A stretch of DNA of 42,789 nt from Pseudomonas taeanensis MS-3 (GTDB taxonomy: Bacteria > Pseudomonadota > Gammaproteobacteria > Pseudomonadales > Pseudomonadaceae), in the NCBI RefSeq assembly GCF_000498575.2, contig NZ_AWSQ01000001.1, positions 764,201 to 806,989 of the forward strand, written 5' to 3'. Positions 24,641 through 33,090 of this stretch are shown piece by piece (the stretch's first letter is position 1; the number at the start of each line of letters is the position of its first letter). The position numbers and the translations under genes are program-made. The notes beneath the pieces were generated by a model that had not been told where the DNA came from, searched no databases, and saw nothing but the letters and a program-made list of their open reading frames with translations.

Positions 24641-25177
24641 TCAGGCTTGGGGCGGGAGAGGGGCATCGACGTGGCGCGGCGGCGCCTCACGGCGACCAAG
24701 TAGCACCAGCAACTGGGTGAAGGCGTGGCGCAGGAACTGCAAGCCGCTCATACCCAGGCCCAGGGGGATCAACAGGTAGATGTAATGCAGCGGTACCTGC
24801 AGTGCGGAGGAGGAGCGGCCGATGCGCGCTGCCGACTCCACGTAGCCGATCGCCGCCCAGGCCAGCCAGAGCATCAGGGCGGCGGTGAGCAGGTTGATCA
24901 GCAGCAGGGTGACGGCGGCCGGCTTGCCGGTGAGGTGCTCGATGAAGGCACTCATGCTCACGTGCCGACTCTGCCGCGCGGCGTAACTGCAGCCGACGAA
25001 GGTGACGAAGATGATGAGGAACTGGTTGAGTTCCTCGGAGAAGTACAGGCTCTGGTTAAACAGGTAGCGTCCGAACACGTTGCTGACCGAGTTCAACGCC
25101 ATCGCCAGGATCGAACTGGCGAGGATCAAGGCTTCAAGCTTCTCCAGCGCCCAGTCCAGTTTACGCAACCAAACCAT
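24641..25177 (-). CDS. uehB: TRAP small membrane subunit of the ectoine transporter (UehB/TeaB-like)
   Basis: A 178-residue four-helix DctQ-family protein (helices near 17-38, 51-70, 90-114, 129-150), with the typical SNVFGRYLFNQSLYFSEELNQFLIIFVTFVG segment. I start at ATG 25177 because GGAGG lies 5 nt upstream; a GTG at 25183 would overlap that ribosome site. It bridges the binding protein and the large subunit in the inner membrane. It begins a two-gene operon with uehC and has a strong sigma-70 promoter with an overlapping candidate EnuR site. The binding protein gene uehA is 4 kb away on the other strand. Confidence 0.87.
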   Translation of the reverse strand: MVWLRKLDWALEKLEALILASSILAMALNSVSNVFGRYLFNQSLYFSEELNQFLIIFVTFVGCSYAARQSRHVSMSAFIEHLTGKPAAVTLLLINLLTAALMLWLAWAAIGYVESAARIGRSSSALQVPLHYIYLLIPLGLGMSGLQFLRHAFTQLLVLLGRREAPPRHVDAPLPPQA

Positions 25178-25233
25178 AGCCACCTCCAGCCCAGCGACAT
25201 GCTGCTGGACACTTTTATTGTTGTGGAGGCTAG

Positions 25234-25262
25234 AACATATCGCTGGGCAAAAATCATGTCAA
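25234..25262 (-). promoter_or_regulatory. Sigma-70 promoter of uehBC
   Basis: On the minus strand TTGACA (25262-25257), 17 nt, then TATGTT (25239-25234): a perfect -35 and a fair -10 at ideal spacing, 57 nt before the uehB start. A TTGACATGATTT sequence that resembles the EnuR motif overlaps the -35. Confidence 0.75.
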
Positions 25263-25266
25263 TTAA

Positions 25267-25284
25267 TTATTTGAATCATTACAA
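25267..25284 (-). promoter_or_regulatory. Candidate EnuR operator upstream of uehBC
   Basis: Minus-strand TTGTAATGATTCAAATAA lies 4 nt upstream of the uehBC -35 box. It shares the exact 10-mer TTGTAATGAT with 26752-26761 and matches 26720-26737 at 14 of 18 positions. Confidence 0.6.
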
Positions 25285-25325
25285 GTGCTCGATTATGGAG
25301 CGAGTGTCATGATTTGTGCGCCGTT

Positions 25326-26726
25326 TCAGAACACGAAATGCATCGGTGGCGGGGTCTCGTCGAACAACGCGTTGAGCGTATTCAACCCGGTCTGCAGGCG
25401 CGAACGGCTCTGCTCCGCGCCCAGACTGATGCGCACATGTTGATTGCTGCGGTCGGGGCTAGGCAGGAAGGGTTCGGCCGGGAAGATCATGACACCGGCC
25501 TGGCGTGCGCGACGGGCGAATTTCTCCGGTTCCCAATGGGCGGGCAGCTCGGCCCAGATGTGCATGCCGTTGGGGTGGGCCTTGAAGCGGCAGCCACTGA
25601 GCAACTCGCGGGCCATCTGTTGGCGCGCGGCCAGCTCCTGCTGCTGGAAGGCAATCATGCGATCCAGGGTGCCGTCCTGCATCCACCAGCTGGCGATTTC
25701 GAACGGCATCAGGGTCGCCATCCAGGTGGTACTACGCAAGCGACCGATAGCCTGCTGAACCAGGTGTGGCGGGGTGATCAGGTAGCCGGCGCGCATGCCC
25801 GGCAGGCTTACCTTGGTCAGACTGGTGGCATAGAAGCTGCGTTCGGGGATCAGTGCCGATAATGGCGGGTCGCGATCCGGTTGCAGCGCGCCGTAGACGT
25901 CATCCTCGACCACCGTCAGGTCGTAGCGACGAGCCACCTCGGCAATCGCCTGACGACGCTCCAGGCTCATGGTATCGGTGGTCGGGTTGTTCATGGTCGG
26001 GGTGCAGAACAGCACCCGTGCCCCACCCTGCCTGCAGGCCGCCTCCAACGCTTCGGGCAGCAGGCCCTGGTCATCGGTGGCCAGACCCTTGAGGTTGAAG
26101 TGCAGGGTCTGCGCCAGGGCCAGCAGCAACATGCAGGTTTCCCGCTCGCAGAGCACCGTATCGCCGGGCTTGAGCACCGTGGCCATGGCAATAGTCAGGG
26201 CGTGTGCGGCGCCGTTGCAGAACAGCATGTGATCGGGGTTGGCTGGCAGTTTCTGCTGCGCCAGCCAGCTGCAGACCACCTCGCGGTGCTGGGTCAGGCC
26301 CTGGGTCGGGTGGAAGGAGGTGATGAAATCATCGCGGCCCTCCCTGGCCAGGCGCTCCAGGCCTTCGCGGTACTGCTTGACGTGACGCTGAGTGCACACC
26401 GGGTGGGCAGTGGACAGGTCGATGCCGCGGCTGGGGTCCTCATGTTCGTCGGTGGACAGGTAGTCCGACTCATGACTGACGTGGCGACTGCGCACGAAGG
26501 TGCCGCTGCCGACCTGGGCATAGATGGCGCCCTGTTTCTCCGCGTGAGCGTAGGCATTGCTCACGGTCTGCACGCTGACCCCCAGGGTTTCCGCCAGCTC
26601 GCGATGGGTCGGCAGCTTGCTGCCGGGTTGCAGCGCACCGCTATTGATGGCCTCGCTCAGCGCGTTGCCGATGGCCAGATACTTGGGCTGGCCGGAGCGG
26701 ATGAAGGGTTTCAGGTCAATTGTCAT
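25326..26726 (-). CDS. enuR: EnuR, MocR/GntR-type regulator of ectoine catabolism
   Basis: A 466-residue fusion of a GntR winged helix (about residues 1-80: PTHRELAETLGVSVQTVSNAYAHAEKQG) and a class I aminotransferase-like domain. The PLP lysine is present in YATSLTKVSLPGMRAGY, and the NNPTTDTMSLERR and VVEDDVYGAL motifs are intact, so it should bind PLP. In known systems EnuR represses ectoine genes and is released when PLP captures N-acetyl-diaminobutyrate or diaminobutyrate, DoeA/DoeB products. It lies between uehBC and doeA, divergent from doeA. Its start codon falls inside a candidate operator (26720-26737), suggesting autorepression. Confidence 0.9.
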   Translation of the reverse strand: MTIDLKPFIRSGQPKYLAIGNALSEAINSGALQPGSKLPTHRELAETLGVSVQTVSNAYAHAEKQGAIYAQVGSGTFVRSRHVSHESDYLSTDEHEDPSRGIDLSTAHPVCTQRHVKQYREGLERLAREGRDDFITSFHPTQGLTQHREVVCSWLAQQKLPANPDHMLFCNGAAHALTIAMATVLKPGDTVLCERETCMLLLALAQTLHFNLKGLATDDQGLLPEALEAACRQGGARVLFCTPTMNNPTTDTMSLERRQAIAEVARRYDLTVVEDDVYGALQPDRDPPLSALIPERSFYATSLTKVSLPGMRAGYLITPPHLVQQAIGRLRSTTWMATLMPFEIASWWMQDGTLDRMIAFQQQELAARQQMARELLSGCRFKAHPNGMHIWAELPAHWEPEKFARRARQAGVMIFPAEPFLPSPDRSNQHVRISLGAEQSRSRLQTGLNTLNALFDETPPPMHFVF

Positions 26727-26737
26727 GGTTCAATAAA
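26720..26737 (+). promoter_or_regulatory. Candidate EnuR operator overlapping the enuR start
   Basis: TTGTCATGGTTCAATAAA matches the uehBC-side motif at 14 of 18 positions. It covers the enuR start codon (26724-26726) and lies 32 bp, about three helical turns, from the copy at 26752. Confidence 0.5.
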
Positions 26738-26741
26738 GTTC

Positions 26742-26769
26742 TTGACGAAAATTGTAATGATCATAAATA
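26742..26769 (+). promoter_or_regulatory. Probable sigma-70 promoter of doeA
   Basis: TTGACG (26742-26747) and TAAATA (26764-26769) with 16-nt spacing form a plausible promoter. The operator-like sequence at 26752-26769 fills the spacer and -10, a position suited to repression. Confidence 0.55.
26752..26769 (+). promoter_or_regulatory. Candidate EnuR operator in the doeA promoter
   Basis: TTGTAATGATCATAAATA shares its first 10 bases with the uehBC-side site. It is a direct repeat of the motif at 26720. Confidence 0.55.
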
Positions 26770-26839
26770 TGGAGCCCATGCGGATTGACCTGTATTTTGA
26801 TGTGGTCACTCTAGCAGATTTCAGTACATTGCATAATCG

Positions 26840-26886
26840 CCCGGCCGTTACGCCGGGTCTATAGAGACCTGAACGCGGACGCGTTC
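26840..26886 (+). promoter_or_regulatory. Two hairpins in the doeA leader
   Basis: CCCGGC (26840-26845) pairs with GCCGGG (26852-26857), and GAACGCG (26871-26877) with CGCGTTC (26880-26886). They lie in a leader of roughly 125 nt between the predicted doeA promoter and ATG 26904, close to the ribosome site. Confidence 0.45.
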
Positions 26887-26903
26887 GCTTTCGAGATGCT
26901 GTC

Positions 26904-28091
26904 ATGAGTGAAATTGCGTTGAATTTCAGCCGTGCAGAGTACGCCCAGCGTCTGGCCAAGGTGCGCGCCGCCATGGCTGAGCGGGGGCTTGCCACCCTGA
27001 TCGTGCATGATCCTTCGAACATGGCCTGGTTGACCGGCTATGACGGCTGGTCGTTCTACACCCCGCAGTGTGTGGTGGTTGGCCAGAGCGGCAACCCGCT
27101 GTGGTACGGGCGCGGCATCGATGCCAACGGCGCACGCCGCACCGTCTACCTGCCGGAGGAGGATATCGCCTCCTACAGCGACCGCTACGTGATGAACCCG
27201 CCGCACCACGCACTCGACTACCTCTGTGAGGAAATCCTCCCAGGCCGCGGCTGGACCGCCGGGGTGATCGGCGTGGAAATGGACAACTACTACTACAGCG
27301 CCACCGCGCATGAGGCGCTCAAGCGCGGCTTGCCCCAGGCCCAGCTGGTCGACGCCACCGGCCTGGTCAACTGGTGCCGGGCGATCAAGTCGGCGCAGGA
27401 AGTCGAGTACATGCGGGTCGCCGCGCGCATCGTCGAGAACATGCACCGCGCCATCGTCGAGATGATCGAGCCGGGCCTGCCGAAGAACCTGCTGGTTGGC
27501 GAGATCTACCGAGTCGCCTGCGCCGGTCACGACGGCAAGTTCGGTGACTACCCGGCCATCGTGCCGATGCTGCCCTCGGGCAAGGACGCCTCGGCGCCGC
27601 ACCTGACCTGGGATGACCGGCCGTTCAAGAAGGGCGAAGGCACTTTCTTCGAGATCGCCGGCTGCCATAAACGCTACCACTGCCCGCTATCGCGCACCGT
27701 CTACCTGGGCGAGCCCTCGGCGGCGTTCCGCAAGGCCGAGGAGGCGATCAACGCCGGCCTCGAAGCCGGACTGGCGGTGGCCAAACCGGGCAATACCTGC
27801 GGCGACATCGCCCGCGAACTGAACAGCAGCCTGCGTCGTTACGGCTACGACCGCGGTGACAACCGTTGTGGCTACCCGATCGGACTGAGTTATCCGCCGG
27901 ATTGGGGCGAGCGCACCATGAGCCTGCGCGAGAGCGACACCACGGTGTTGCAGCCGGGCATGACCTTCCACTTCATGCCGGGCCTGTGGCTGGACGACTG
28001 GGGGCTGGAAACCACCGAAAGCATCCTGATCACCGACAGTGGCGTGGAAACCCTCTGCGACTACCCGCGCCAGTTGTTCGTCAAGGCCTAA
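26904..28091 (+). CDS. doeA: Ectoine hydrolase DoeA (EutD), M24 fold
   Basis: A 395-residue member of the M24 (creatinase/aminopeptidase P-like) fold. It opens the ectoine ring to N-alpha-acetyl-L-2,4-diaminobutyrate, first step of ectoine degradation in the cytoplasm. Segments typical of DoeA are LIVHDPSNMAWLTGYDGWSF, the YYYSATAHEALKRGLP region, FFEIAGCHKRYHCPLSRTVYLG and GYPIGLSYPPDWGER. The C-terminal catalytic region lacks the usual Asp-Asp metal pair of true M24 peptidases, as expected for this enzyme. ATG 26904 is preceded only by a weak ribosome site. doeB begins one nucleotide after its stop. Confidence 0.95.
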   Translation: MSEIALNFSRAEYAQRLAKVRAAMAERGLATLIVHDPSNMAWLTGYDGWSFYTPQCVVVGQSGNPLWYGRGIDANGARRTVYLPEEDIASYSDRYVMNPPHHALDYLCEEILPGRGWTAGVIGVEMDNYYYSATAHEALKRGLPQAQLVDATGLVNWCRAIKSAQEVEYMRVAARIVENMHRAIVEMIEPGLPKNLLVGEIYRVACAGHDGKFGDYPAIVPMLPSGKDASAPHLTWDDRPFKKGEGTFFEIAGCHKRYHCPLSRTVYLGEPSAAFRKAEEAINAGLEAGLAVAKPGNTCGDIARELNSSLRRYGYDRGDNRCGYPIGLSYPPDWGERTMSLRESDTTVLQPGMTFHFMPGLWLDDWGLETTESILITDSGVETLCDYPRQLFVKA

Positions 28092-28092
28092 G

Positions 28093-29166
28093 ATGAGTAT
28101 TGCAGCCATGAACATTGCACCCGAAGCGGAGCTCCAGGCGAGCAGTCTCACGACCCTCACCGAGCTCCATGAAAGCACCATCAGCGTCACCCTCGATTTC
28201 GAGCGTGACGGCGTGCAGCACGGCTTCCTAAAGTTGCCGTACTCCCATGACCAGTCGGCCTGGGGCTGCATCATGATCCCCATCACGGTGGTGAAGAACG
28301 GCGCGGGCCCCACGGCGCTGCTCACCGGCGGCAACCACGGCGACGAGTACGAGGGCATCACCGCGCTGCTCAAGCTGGCCGGTGAGCTGCGTGCCGAGGA
28401 TGTCCAGGGCCGGGTGATCATAGTGCCGGCGATGAACTACCCGGCGGTGCAGAACGGCAGCCGTACCTCGCCGATCGACAAGGGCAACATGAACCGCTCC
28501 TTCCCCGGCAATCCTCACGGGGCGATGACCGAGCGCATTGCCGACTATTTCCAGCGCTACCTGATCCCGCTGTGTGACTACGCTTTGGATATCCACTCCG
28601 GCGGCAAGACCCTGGACATCCTGCCCTTCGCCGCGGCCCACCGGCTGCCGGACCCCGAGCAGGAAGCCAAGTGCATCGAGGGCGCCCGCCTGTTCGGCAC
28701 CGCCGCCAGCATGATCCTCTTCGAGCTGGATGCGGCATCGTTGTACGACACCGCCGTGGAAGCCCAGGGCAAGGTGTTCGTCACCACCGAGCTACGCGGC
28801 GGCGGCACCAGCACGCCGCAGACCATGGCCCTGGCCGACCGCGGCGTGCGCAACTTCCTCAAGTTCGCCGGGATCATCGAGGGCGAGCCGGAGCTGGCGG
28901 ACGAACCGCCGCTGCAACTGGATATGCCCGACGCCAGCTGCTACGTGCAGAGCGTGCACCGCGGCATTCTCGAACTCACCCTCAGCCTGGGGGATCGGGT
29001 GCGCTGCGGCGATCTGGTGGCGCGGGTGCATGCCTTCGAGCGCACCGGCACGCCGGCGGTGGAATACCGCGCCGAGCGTGACGGCATGCTGGTGGCGCGG
29101 CGCTTCCCGGCGCTGGTGGACATAGGTGACACCCTGGCGGTGATCGCCGACATAGTCGAAGGCTGA
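28093..29166 (+). CDS. doeB: N-alpha-acetyl-L-2,4-diaminobutyrate deacetylase DoeB (EutE)
   Basis: A 357-residue zinc deacetylase of the AstE/aspartoacylase family. It removes acetate from N-acetyl-diaminobutyrate to give L-2,4-diaminobutyrate. Zinc ligands are seen in GGNHGDEYEG (H-x2-E) and the later DIHSGG His; the NRSFPGNPHGAMTERIA substrate-binding segment is present, followed by a C-terminal beta domain (residues about 280-357). I start at ATG 28093, just after doeA, with AAGG 6 nt upstream; ATG 28108 is an alternative. A longer frame from 28039 runs inside doeA and is rejected. The product is the substrate of DoeD and an inducer candidate for EnuR. Confidence 0.94.
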   Translation: MSIAAMNIAPEAELQASSLTTLTELHESTISVTLDFERDGVQHGFLKLPYSHDQSAWGCIMIPITVVKNGAGPTALLTGGNHGDEYEGITALLKLAGELRAEDVQGRVIIVPAMNYPAVQNGSRTSPIDKGNMNRSFPGNPHGAMTERIADYFQRYLIPLCDYALDIHSGGKTLDILPFAAAHRLPDPEQEAKCIEGARLFGTAASMILFELDAASLYDTAVEAQGKVFVTTELRGGGTSTPQTMALADRGVRNFLKFAGIIEGEPELADEPPLQLDMPDASCYVQSVHRGILELTLSLGDRVRCGDLVARVHAFERTGTPAVEYRAERDGMLVARRFPALVDIGDTLAVIADIVEG

Positions 29167-29196
29167 CGTCCAGTGGGCGCAGTTGGTTTTCCAGTC

Positions 29197-29204
29197 AATA
29201 ACAA
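29197..29204 (+). promoter_or_regulatory. AATAACAA, candidate Hfq/Crc target before uehA
   Basis: AATAACAA fits AANAANAA and ends 2 nt before the AGCGGAGA ribosome site of uehA. It suggests that ectoine uptake is under carbon catabolite control. Confidence 0.45.
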
Positions 29205-29220
29205 CAGCGGAGACTTAACC

Positions 29221-30255
29221 ATGAGCAGATTCAGCACATTGAAGAAAGCAGCCCTGGTCGCAGCCATGGGCCTGGGCCTGATCGGTCAGGCCAGCCTGGT
29301 GGCGGCGGAGGAATGGAAGTTCGCCCTCGAGGAAATCAGCGGCAGCGTGCAGGACGCCTACGCGCAGAAGTTCAAGCAGCTGGTGGAGCAGAAGAGCGAC
29401 GGCAAGATCAGCGTCACCGTCTACCCCTACGGTGCCCTCGGCGAGTCGGAGGATTTGACCGAGCTGGTGGCTAACGGCGTGCTGCAGTTCGCCCATGGCT
29501 CGACCGGTATCCTCGGTTCCACTGCGCCATCGATGCAGGTGTTCTCGGTGCCCTACCTGTTGTCCCAGGACAACCAGGTCAACCTCAAGGTGCTGACCGA
29601 GAGCCCGACCATCTACGGCCCCATGGCCGACAAGCTGAAGACCCGCAACCTGCGCCTGCTGAGCATGTACCCGGAAGGCGAAATGGTCTGGACCACCAAC
29701 AAGGTGGTGCGTAAGCCGGCCGATTTCGACAACGTGAAGATGCGCGTGATGGCTTCGCCGATGCTGGTGGAAACCTACAAATCCTTCGGTGCGGTGCCCA
29801 CCCCGCTGCCGTATTCCGAGGTCTATGGCGCACTGCAGCTGAAGATGATCGACGGTCAGGAGAACCCGATCTTCGCCATCGAAGAGATGAAGTTCTATGA
29901 AGTGACCGATGTGCTGACCTGGTCCGGTCATCAGCAGTTCACCGTCGCCGTGTTGTCCAGCGAGTCCTGGTACCAGGGGTTGCCGGCCGAGCAGCAGAAG
30001 ATTATCGACGAGACCGTGACTGAGCTTGGCCCGTACATCTTCGACACCCAGGCGCAGTACAACAAGGAGCGTCTGGCGAAGATCCAGCAGCTCAAGCCGG
30101 GCATCGAACTGGTGCGCCTGAACGAAGAAGAACAAGCCGCTTTCCGCAAGGCCAGCCTGCCGATGCGCGACAAGCTTGTGGAGCTGGCCGGGCCCGAGGC
30201 CGGTGCCACGCTGCAAGCGCTGGAGAAGGAAATCGCCGCGCTGGAACAGCAGTAA
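29221..30255 (+). CDS. uehA: Ectoine/hydroxyectoine-binding TRAP protein (UehA/TeaA-like)
   Basis: A 344-residue DctP-family periplasmic protein with signal peptide (about residues 1-26). It aligns by eye along its length with Halomonas TeaA: WKFALEEISGSVQDAYAQKFK, YGALGESEDLTELVANGVLQFAHGS, LSMYPEGEMVWTTNKVV, MRVMASPMLVETYKSFGAVPTPLPYSEVYGALQ and MIDGQENPIFAIEEMKFYEV all have direct counterparts. The conserved Glu near the N-terminus and the Arg in MRVMASP should hold the ligand. It delivers ectoine or hydroxyectoine to UehBC, encoded on the opposite strand 4 kb away. ATG 29221 follows AGCGGAGAC. Confidence 0.92.
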   Translation: MSRFSTLKKAALVAAMGLGLIGQASLVAAEEWKFALEEISGSVQDAYAQKFKQLVEQKSDGKISVTVYPYGALGESEDLTELVANGVLQFAHGSTGILGSTAPSMQVFSVPYLLSQDNQVNLKVLTESPTIYGPMADKLKTRNLRLLSMYPEGEMVWTTNKVVRKPADFDNVKMRVMASPMLVETYKSFGAVPTPLPYSEVYGALQLKMIDGQENPIFAIEEMKFYEVTDVLTWSGHQQFTVAVLSSESWYQGLPAEQQKIIDETVTELGPYIFDTQAQYNKERLAKIQQLKPGIELVRLNEEEQAAFRKASLPMRDKLVELAGPEAGATLQALEKEIAALEQQ

Positions 30256-30269
30256 GCGGCGCTTCACTG

Positions 30270-30293
30270 GCCGGCGGGGGCTGCCTCGCCGGC
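30270..30293 (+). terminator. Hairpin after uehA
   Basis: GCCGGCG and CGCCGGC pair perfectly, followed by TTCGTTAC. It may limit read-through into doeX or stabilise the uehA message. Confidence 0.5.
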
Positions 30294-30340
30294 TTCGTTA
30301 CACCTGACGCGCAGGTATGGCCCTGCGCCGGAGCGCTGCT

Positions 30341-30820
30341 ATGCGTCTGGACAGTTACGACCTGAAGATTCTGCGTATCCTTCAGCACAACGGCCGCATC
30401 ACCAAGTCCAGCCTGGCCGAAGCCATCAGCCTGTCGGTCAGTCCCTGCTGGGAGCGGGTCAAGCGACTGGAGGAGGCCGGCATCATTCGCGGCTACGGCG
30501 CGCAGCTGAATCCCGAGATCCTCATCAAGCGCGCCGCGGTGCTGGTGGAGATCAGCCTCAAGCAACACAACCGTGAAGCCTTCCAGCGTTTCGAGCGCGC
30601 CATGCAGGACTGCCCCGAAGTCACCGAGTGCTACGCCACCGGCGGTGGCATCGACTACATCGTCAAGGTCATGGCCCGCGACATCGACCAGTACCAGCGC
30701 CTGATCGACCGCTGGCTGATGGCCGACCTGGGCATCGAGCGCTACTTCACCTACATCGTCACCAAGACCATCAAGCACAGCGAGCCGCCCCTGGAGTTGG
30801 AGAGCGGCGACACCGACTAA
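30341..30820 (+). CDS. doeX: Lrp/AsnC-family regulator DoeX
   Basis: A 159-residue Lrp/AsnC protein: N-terminal helix-turn-helix (about residues 5-58: YDLKILRILQHNGRITKSSLAEAISLSVSPCWERVKRLEEAGII) and a C-terminal RAM effector domain (about 70-150: VTECYATGGGIDYIVKVMARDI). DoeX is the feast/famine-type regulator found with ectoine degradation genes. I start at ATG 30341 with GGAG 7 nt upstream; ATG 30317 lacks a spaced ribosome site. The stop TAA is also the first three bases of an inverted-repeat element. It probably works with EnuR, perhaps activating the operon. Confidence 0.88.
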   Translation: MRLDSYDLKILRILQHNGRITKSSLAEAISLSVSPCWERVKRLEEAGIIRGYGAQLNPEILIKRAAVLVEISLKQHNREAFQRFERAMQDCPEVTECYATGGGIDYIVKVMARDIDQYQRLIDRWLMADLGIERYFTYIVTKTIKHSEPPLELESGDTD

Positions 30821-30963
30821 CAGGCTGTTGACAAACTACTGCGCTCGGCTATGCAGCGTTGAAATCAGCCTCAAAATGCTCATGTACAGCTCGTACACTG
30901 CGCTTTTTCGCCTGATTTCGCCTTGCCTAGCCATCGCTCGCTACATTTTTCAACAGCCTGTTA
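30818..30963. mobile_element. 146-bp MITE-like element with TAACAGGCTGTTGA ends
   Basis: TAACAGGCTGTTGA at 30818-30831 is matched in inverted form by TTTTCAACAGCCTGTTA at 30947-30963. The interior (GAAATCAGCCTCAAAATGC, GCTCGTACACTGCGC and so on) is a repeat I recall from many P. stutzeri/P. mendocina-type genomes. It has no coding capacity. Its TAA is the doeX stop codon. Confidence 0.75.
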
Positions 30964-31045
30964 AACCGTCCCGCCTGCAAGCACTTAATCCATGACCCAT
31001 CCCCTGCGCCGCCGCGCAGCGTCTTCGCCTGCGAGGAAACCAGCC

Positions 31046-33025
31046 ATGTTCCGTGTATTCCGCTCTGTGCGGGCTAACCTCAGCCTGCGTATGCAACTGC
31101 TGGCGGGTTTTGCCCTGGTGTTGATGATTACCCTGGCTATCGCCTGGTTGGGCTTCGACACTCAGCGCAGCACCCTGGCGCGCTTCCAGATTCTGCTCCA
31201 GTTCAACACCATCGATGGCCAGCTGCAGCGCCTGCGGCAGCAAGAGCGGGAGTTTATTCTGAGCGCTGCGGAGCCGGCGCTGGTCGAGGCCCAAGCCCGT
31301 CTCGGTGAACTGCAGCGCAGTGTGCAGGGCGGCCTGGACAGTGTTACCGATGTCGATGCCCGGCAGCGCCTCGGGCTGATTCAGGAGGCCGTCAATGCCT
31401 ATCAAGGGCGCCTGCAGTTGCTCAGTCAGGCCAGCGCTCAACGCCAGGCAGCGGAGCAGGCGATGGCCGCTGCCGCCGAACAAGTGTTGCAGCGTTTCGA
31501 CAAACTCGGTGCTCGACTGCGCAACTGGGCTGCCAAGCTGGTGCGGCTGAGCGGCGTGGAACACAGCCTGCCGGCCATGGAGCAGGCCGAACAGAGTGCT
31601 GAGCTGACCAAGGGGCTGCTGTTGGCGCGCCAGCATGAGCTGCTGTTCCTGAATAACGCACAAGCGGCCGAGGCCACGCGGCTGCTGACCCAGCTCGAGC
31701 GTCTGCAGCAGACCGGCCAACAATTGCGTGAGCAACTGCGCGAGCCTTTTGCCCAGGCCGATATCGACGCCGCCCTGCAGCAGCTAGGCCAGTATCGCCA
31801 GGCATTTACCGCCTTGCAGCACGCGTTCGCCAGCCGGCAGGATGCCGTGACCGAACTCGGTGTACAGGCGCAGCGTGTGCTGCAGGCCTCCAGTGAAGCG
31901 CTCGCATGGCAACATCAGAACCTGGCCGTCCAGGCCCGTCAGACCCAGCAACTGTTGATCATGGCAGCGCTTGTCGCGTTGGCGTTTGGCTTGGCCTGCG
32001 CGTTGCTGATCACCCGGCAGATCGTAGTCCCGTTGCAACGCCTGGCCGGTGTGGCCCAGCGCATCGCCAAAGGCGACTTGAGCGTCGAGCATGCTGCCCG
32101 GCCGGGCGAAACGCTCAGAACCGATGAGCTGGGGCAACTAATGGGGGCCATGCAGAGCATGGGCGCTAGCCTGAGCGGCCTGTTGTCGGGTCTGGCGCAG
32201 GGTATCGAGCGTTTGACCGGCGCTACCGGGCAGATGGCCTCGGTGGCGCTGCAGACTCGCGCTGGCGTGAGCCAGCAGCGGCTGGAGCTCGAACAGGTGG
32301 CCACCGCCATGCAGCAAATGAGCGCCACGGTGCAGGAGGTGGCGCGCAGCGCCGAGTCGGCTGCGGGCAGTGCCGCGCAAGCCGACCGAGAGGCGTGCCA
32401 GGGCGAACGCATCGTGCAGCAGGCCATTCAGCGGATTGCCGATCTGGCTCAGAGCATTCAGCTGTCGGCCCAGGTTATCGAACGCTTCGAGCAGGACAGT
32501 CACAACATCGGCGCGGTACTGGACGTGATCAAGGGCATCGCCGAGCAGACCAACCTGCTGGCGCTCAACGCCGCGATCGAAGCGGCCCGGGCCGGCGACG
32601 CCGGGCGTGGTTTCGCCGTGGTGGCCGATGAGGTGCGCGCCTTGGCCCTGCGTACCCAGGGCTCCACAAGCGAAATCGAAGGGCTGATTGCCACGCTGCA
32701 GGGCGGTGCGCAAGGCGCGGTGGCGCAGATGGAGCGCAGCCGAGCGCTGGCCCAGGACACCATCGGCAGTGCCGAGCACGCGGGCCACGCGTTGCAGACG
32801 ATCAACAGGGCTGTCTCCAGTATTCAGCAGATGAGCCAACAGATTGCCGCTGCGACCGAGCAGCAGAGTGTGGTCGCCGAAGAAATCAGTCGTAGCGTCT
32901 CGAGCATTCGCGACGTGGCCGAACAGGCGGCCAGTGCCAGTGAACAGAGTACCGATGCCAGCGCCGAGTTGATGCGTCTGGGCGAGACCCTGCAGGGCTT
33001 GGCTGGGCGCTTCCGATTGGTCTGA
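31046..33025 (+). CDS. Methyl-accepting chemotaxis protein with HBM-type sensor domain
   Basis: A 659-residue chemoreceptor: helix 1 (about 17-36), periplasmic all-helical sensor of roughly 265 residues, helix 2 (about 302-325), HAMP (about 326-380) and a cytoplasmic signalling hairpin whose tip [20 protein letters not shown] and [15 protein letters not shown] are intact. The sensor has a repeated R-Q-x-E/H-x-x-x-Leu-type helix ([23 protein letters not shown]), one per half, and a length matching the helical bimodular (HBM) class such as McpS. ATG 31046 with GAGGAAA upstream is chosen over 30992. There is no C-terminal CheR-docking pentapeptide. Its place between doeX and doeC suggests it senses ectoine-related or other nutrients; this is inference. 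Confidence 0.88.
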   Translation: MFRVFRSVRANLSLRMQLLAGFALVLMITLAIAWLGFDTQRSTLARFQILLQFNTIDGQLQRLRQQEREFILSAAEPALVEAQARLGELQRSVQGGLDSVTDVDARQRLGLIQEAVNAYQGRLQLLSQASAQRQAAEQAMAAAAEQVLQRFDKLGARLRNWAAKLVRLSGVEHSLPAMEQAEQSAELTKGLLLARQHELLFLNNAQAAEATRLLTQLERLQQTGQQLREQLREPFAQADIDAALQQLGQYRQAFTALQHAFASRQDAVTELGVQAQRVLQASSEALAWQHQNLAVQARQTQQLLIMAALVALAFGLACALLITRQIVVPLQRLAGVAQRIAKGDLSVEHAARPGETLRTDELGQLMGAMQSMGASLSGLLSGLAQGIERLTGATGQMASVALQTRAGVSQQRLELEQVATAMQQMSATVQEVARSAESAAGSAAQADREACQGERIVQQAIQRIADLAQSIQLSAQVIERFEQDSHNIGAVLDVIKGIAEQTNLLALNAAIEAARAGDAGRGFAVVADEVRALALRTQGSTSEIEGLIATLQGGAQGAVAQMERSRALAQDTIGSAEHAGHALQTINRAVSSIQQMSQQIAAATEQQSVVAEEISRSVSSIRDVAEQAASASEQSTDASAELMRLGETLQGLAGRFRLV

Positions 33026-33090
33026 GCATTCACGCCAGGCGCCCCGCAAGCCTAGGCCGTGGGCGATTAGGCAAGCGCCAGCGGCTCCCG

